From assembly GCA_030539415.1 (NCBI GenBank), contig JAUNSE010000070.1, forward strand, positions 1 through 8,314: a stretch of DNA of 8,314 bases, in the 5' to 3' direction. Source of the stretch: Desulfovibrionaceae bacterium (GTDB lineage: Bacteria > Desulfobacterota > Desulfovibrionia > Desulfovibrionales > Desulfovibrionaceae). Below the pieces are notes generated by a model. That model saw nothing but the letters and a program-made list of their open reading frames with translations. It was not told where the DNA came from and did not search any database. Every line of letters starts with the position of its first letter. Position 1 is the first letter of the stretch. This document shows positions 5,640 to 8,314 of the stretch, in pieces. Both the position numbers and the translations under genes were made by a program.

Positions 5640-5737
5640 GACCGTCCGGTCATTGGACCCCGCTGAAGGAAGGACAAGAGCGAAAGGGTCCGGACGAAAA
5701 TCCGGCAGTCCGCTCCGAGGACGGGCTGGCGGAAAAA

Positions 5738-6517
5738 CTACCTGTTTTCGGGCCACCACTGCCTGGCTCTTGCCAGCAGCAGATCGATTTCGCCCGCCGA
5801 GGCCAGACTGAGAAGGTTGCTGAACTGGCGCACAGCCTGCTGGCTGTAGGGGTTGGCCTCGTACAGGCCGGCGAACATGGCTCCGTCTTCGGTGAGGAGT
5901 TTCTTCGCTGCGGCCAGCCTGCGCCTGAAGGAAGGCGTGATAAAGGGCTTGAGACTTTCATCGTTGGCCGTCTGCGCGCAGTAGGCCAGCGAGGTGATGA
6001 AGTTCATGTTCTGGATGCGGGCCATGGCCTTGTCATGGATCTCGGCATCGGTGTCGAAGGTCCTGTAGCCGAGGGCCCTGAAAAAGGCTTCGGCCAGAGC
6101 ATAGCCGTCATCGGAGCAGCGCTTCGTGCGCACCAGCGCAACATCCAGATCCTCGTCGGTGCCGTGCGAAGGGCCGAAGAGCGGATGCGAGCCCACGACA
6201 TCGCCCTGCCAGACATTGAGCATCTGCGCGATGGGGGCCACCTTGACCGACGTGATGTCGCAGAGCACGGCCGATTCCGGCATGGCCGGGCAGATGATGT
6301 GTATGACGTCCTCGAAGACAGCCGCCGGCACGCAGGGAATCACAAGAGAGGCCCGGCCGAGCGGGGCCAGATAGTCCAGAGGCTGGTCAATGCCGCGCAT
6401 GCCGAGACCGCAGGCCAGTCCCTCGCGCATGAGCATGGCGCCCATGCGGCCCGAGGAGCCGACAACAACCACGCTGCCCGGCGCGCACAGCCGTTCGCGA
6501 AGTGCCTCATCAGTCAT
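5738..6517 (-). CDS. tyrA: Prephenate dehydrogenase
   Basis: This 259-residue protein should oxidatively decarboxylate prephenate to 4-hydroxyphenylpyruvate, the tyrosine branch after chorismate. An N-terminal Rossmann fold shows VVVVGSSGRMGAML (16-29), and an acidic residue at the end of the second strand (GID, 42-44) suggests a preference for NAD over NADP. The catalytic region has GSHPLFGP (109-116) with the hydride-transfer-assisting His111, and EIHDKAMARIQNMNF (159-173), equivalent to the EHD...IQALRHF segment of E. coli TyrA. No chorismate mutase or ACT domain is fused, so it is shorter than E. coli TyrA. The start is ATG at 6517, which overlaps the aroA end by 8 bases; GAGG nine bases upstream supports it, whereas the open frame further upstream to 6616 lies inside aroA and is Ser/Arg-rich shadow sequence. 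It is the last gene of the pheA-aroA-tyrA unit. Confidence 0.93.
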   Translation of the reverse strand: MTDEALRERLCAPGSVVVVGSSGRMGAMLMREGLACGLGMRGIDQPLDYLAPLGRASLVIPCVPAAVFEDVIHIICPAMPESAVLCDITSVKVAPIAQMLNVWQGDVVGSHPLFGPSHGTDEDLDVALVRTKRCSDDGYALAEAFFRALGYRTFDTDAEIHDKAMARIQNMNFITSLAYCAQTANDESLKPFITPSFRRRLAAAKKLLTEDGAMFAGLYEANPYSQQAVRQFSNLLSLASAGEIDLLLARARQWWPENR

Positions 6518-7904
6518 TGGCGAAAGCCTCGAATGTCTTCCAGAAGTTCGGGAAGGACTTGGAGACGACCTGCGGATTGTCGATCTGGCGGAAGATTTCC
6601 GCGGGACGCACGTCATTGGAGCGCAGGGAGTACAGCGCCTGACTCATGGCCATCCTGTGGTCGTTGTTGGCGAAAAGGCGCACACCGGCGAGATTGACGC
6701 GGACATCGCTGCCAAGGCCGTGAATGGTCAGACCGTCATCATGCTCCTCCACATGCACGCCTATGCTGCGCAGGCTGGTGGCGGGGGCCTTGATGCGGTC
6801 GGATTCCTTGATGCGCAGATGGGCCACGTTGGTGATGGTCGTGTCGCCGTCGGCAAAGGCGGCCAGAACGGCCACGGTGGGAACAAGATCCGGGCACTGC
6901 GACATGTCCACAGTCACGCCGTGCAGCGGTCTGGGCACAACGGAGATGTCGCGCTTCGTGCAGAGAAGCGAAGCGCCCATCTGCTCGAGAATGTCCAGCA
7001 GCGCCCTGTCGCCCTGCAGAGAATCCTCGCGCATGCCGAGAACGGTTGTCCTTTCCCTGCCGAGCGCGCCGGCAGCCACCAGATACGAGGCTCCGGACCA
7101 GTCTCCCTCAACCTGGAACCGTCCGGCCCGGTAGTAGCCGGGCTGAACCTTGATGCGGAGACAGCCGGGCTTCACGGAGTGCAGCTTCCGCCAGTCCACC
7201 AGCTCCCAGTCGGCGTCCTCGTCCGTGCTTTCCCTGGTCTCCACAAGGAACTTGATGTTGAAGTCCGCCATGCACTGCAGTGTCAGCCCGATATAGGGCC
7301 AGGACACCACCTTGGAGCCGCCCAGTGTGAGGGTCACAATTTCGTCGGTCTGCGGGCAGGCGAGCAGCAGGCCGGAGAAATACTGGCTGGATTCGGCCAT
7401 GCTCACGGCCAGCGTGTGCCGGCCAAGATGCTCTTCGGCCGGGAGCATCTCGGCATCAAGGCCTCTTGTGCGGAGCACGAACGGCGGATAGCCGTCCTTT
7501 TCCTCATAGGTCACATCGCAGCCGAAGGCCCGCAGGGCCTCGACCAGGACGCCGATGGGACGGTCGTGCATGCGCGGGGCGCCATGAATGCGAAACGCCC
7601 CCCTGCCGGAGGCAAGGACGGCGCTGAGCAGCCGGCAGGTTGTGCCGGATTCATGGACATAGCAGGGCAGCGGGTCGGTCTTGCCTCCGCGCAGCCTGCC
7701 GCCTGTTCCCTGAACGCGCCAGCCTCCCGGGCAGTTTTCCAGAGGAGTGAAGACAGCTCCTGCCAGGGAGAGGATCTCCCTGGTGCAGGCAGTGTCATCG
7801 GCGTCCAGGACGTTGCGAATTTCGCTCACGCCGTTGGCCAGAGCAGCGGCGATAAGGTACCTGTGGGAAAAGGATTTTGAGGAGGGAGCGGTAACTTCAA
7901 TCAT
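6510..7904 (-). CDS. aroA: 3-Phosphoshikimate 1-carboxyvinyltransferase (EPSP synthase)
   Basis: This 464-residue enzyme joins phosphoenolpyruvate to shikimate-3-phosphate, the sixth step of the shikimate pathway. Active-site motifs are present: SSKSFSHR (8-15, Lys10 and Arg15), SGTTCR (86-91), RP (115-116), SSQ (172-174), PDLVPT (338-343, Asp339), RIKESDR (364-370, Glu367 and Arg370), NDHRMAM (414-420) and SKSFPNFW (449-456, Lys449). Two things are unusual: the normally Asn residue before the SGTT or AGT motif is Glu85, and the protein is about 30 residues longer than E. coli AroA, apparently through extra sequence around residues 219-265. It is therefore a divergent member but should be active. 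The start ATG at 7904 lies 27 bases after the pheA stop with only a weak ribosome site (GGA), so coupling to pheA translation is likely. It overlaps tyrA by 8 bases at its 3' end. Confidence 0.95.
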   Translation of the reverse strand: MIEVTAPSSKSFSHRYLIAAALANGVSEIRNVLDADDTACTREILSLAGAVFTPLENCPGGWRVQGTGGRLRGGKTDPLPCYVHESGTTCRLLSAVLASGRGAFRIHGAPRMHDRPIGVLVEALRAFGCDVTYEEKDGYPPFVLRTRGLDAEMLPAEEHLGRHTLAVSMAESSQYFSGLLLACPQTDEIVTLTLGGSKVVSWPYIGLTLQCMADFNIKFLVETRESTDEDADWELVDWRKLHSVKPGCLRIKVQPGYYRAGRFQVEGDWSGASYLVAAGALGRERTTVLGMREDSLQGDRALLDILEQMGASLLCTKRDISVVPRPLHGVTVDMSQCPDLVPTVAVLAAFADGDTTITNVAHLRIKESDRIKAPATSLRSIGVHVEEHDDGLTIHGLGSDVRVNLAGVRLFANNDHRMAMSQALYSLRSNDVRPAEIFRQIDNPQVVSKSFPNFWKTFEAFAND

Positions 7905-7931
7905 GACGGTAAAACAGTTTTTTCCGGGCGG

Positions 7932-8314
7932 CTACTTGCCGCCGTCAGCGGGCTCCCAGACACGATCGAGCTGCGGACCCGTGGGATAGGAACCAAGGAC
8001 GCGGACGTTCGTGCACAAGGCGTCGAGAGCAAGAAGAACTTCCCTGTACTCCTCGCGGCACAAATCGGTCTCCACATCGGCAAAGAAAAAGTATCGCCAG
8101 CACTGACCGGTCATGGGACGCGATTCCAGCTTGCGCATGTTGATTTTGTTGGCTGCAAAGAGGTTGAGCACCGAAGACAGGGCGCCCGGCTTGTCCGTGA
8201 GAGTGAAAAGCAGGGACGTCTTGGTGTTGCCCTCAGCAGAAGATTTCTGCTGCGGAAGGCTCCCCAGCCTGTTCTGATCGCCCGCGCGGGCAATGATGAC
8301 AAAACGCGTCCAGT
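7932..8314 (-). CDS. pheA: Prephenate dehydratase, C-terminal part with ACT domain
   Basis: These are the last 126 residues of the enzyme converting prephenate to phenylpyruvate, the phenylalanine branch. The frame is open to the window edge at 8312, so the start and any chorismate mutase domain lie outside. The visible part begins WTRFVII, the conserved TRF motif that closes the catalytic domain. A Gln/Ser linker follows, then an ACT regulatory domain: KTSLLFTLTDKPGALSSVLNLF (31-52) with the GAL motif and KLESRP (61-66) with the ESRP motif, both known to form the phenylalanine-binding site. Feedback inhibition by phenylalanine is therefore expected. It is the first gene visible of the minus-strand unit and is followed closely by aroA. 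Gene order pheA-aroA-tyrA recalls Desulfovibrio aromatic operons, where further shikimate genes lie upstream. Confidence 0.93.
   Translation of the reverse strand, partial: WTRFVIIARAGDQNRLGSLPQQKSSAEGNTKTSLLFTLTDKPGALSSVLNLFAANKINMRKLESRPMTGQCWRYFFFADVETDLCREEYREVLLALDALCTNVRVLGSYPTGPQLDRVWEPADGGK

Noticed and set aside
6390..7880. Long open frame of 496 codons on the plus strand
   Set aside because: It lies antisense to aroA and the start of tyrA, whose proteins have full catalytic motifs; the plus-strand translation shows no recognisable domain and is a GC-rich shadow frame.

Overview
The window is GC-rich, densely coded bacterial chromosome from a flagellated Gram-negative organism. Three things suggest a sulfate-reducing or gut-type member of the Desulfovibrionaceae (Desulfobacterota): the minus-strand order pheA-aroA-tyrA, an E. 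coli-like single-domain TyrA beside a divergent long AroA, and flagellar control that mixes sigma-54 and sigma-28 signals. This lineage assignment is an inference from gene order and protein character; no search was run.

Layout. (1) Positions 1-2373, plus strand: the 3' end of an AcrB/HAE1-type RND efflux permease, overlapping by one base a NodT-type outer-membrane channel lipoprotein, closed by a strong intrinsic terminator. (2) Positions 2374-3434: a structured intergenic stretch carrying a near-consensus sigma-28 (FliA) promoter, then a gene for an unrecognised exported basic protein whose C-terminus resembles an outer-membrane beta-signal. (3) Positions 3435-3937: about 500 bases with two adjacent hairpins, several copies of a CTGACA-type operator-like motif, a doubtful 93-codon ORF and a near-perfect sigma-54 promoter. 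(4) Positions 3938-5639: flhG (MinD-like flagellar-number ATPase) and fliA (sigma-28), closed by a bidirectional terminator. (5) Positions 5738-8314, minus strand: pheA (3' part), aroA and tyrA, which act on and beyond the shikimate pathway towards phenylalanine and tyrosine.

How it fits together. The sequence supports a small regulatory cascade: a sigma-54 promoter with candidate enhancer-binding-protein sites drives flhG-fliA, and FliA should then transcribe the neighbouring exported-protein gene from its own sigma-28 promoter. This makes the unknown gene a candidate late-class motility gene. It is the most novel element in the window. The efflux and aromatic amino acid operons on either side look ordinary.
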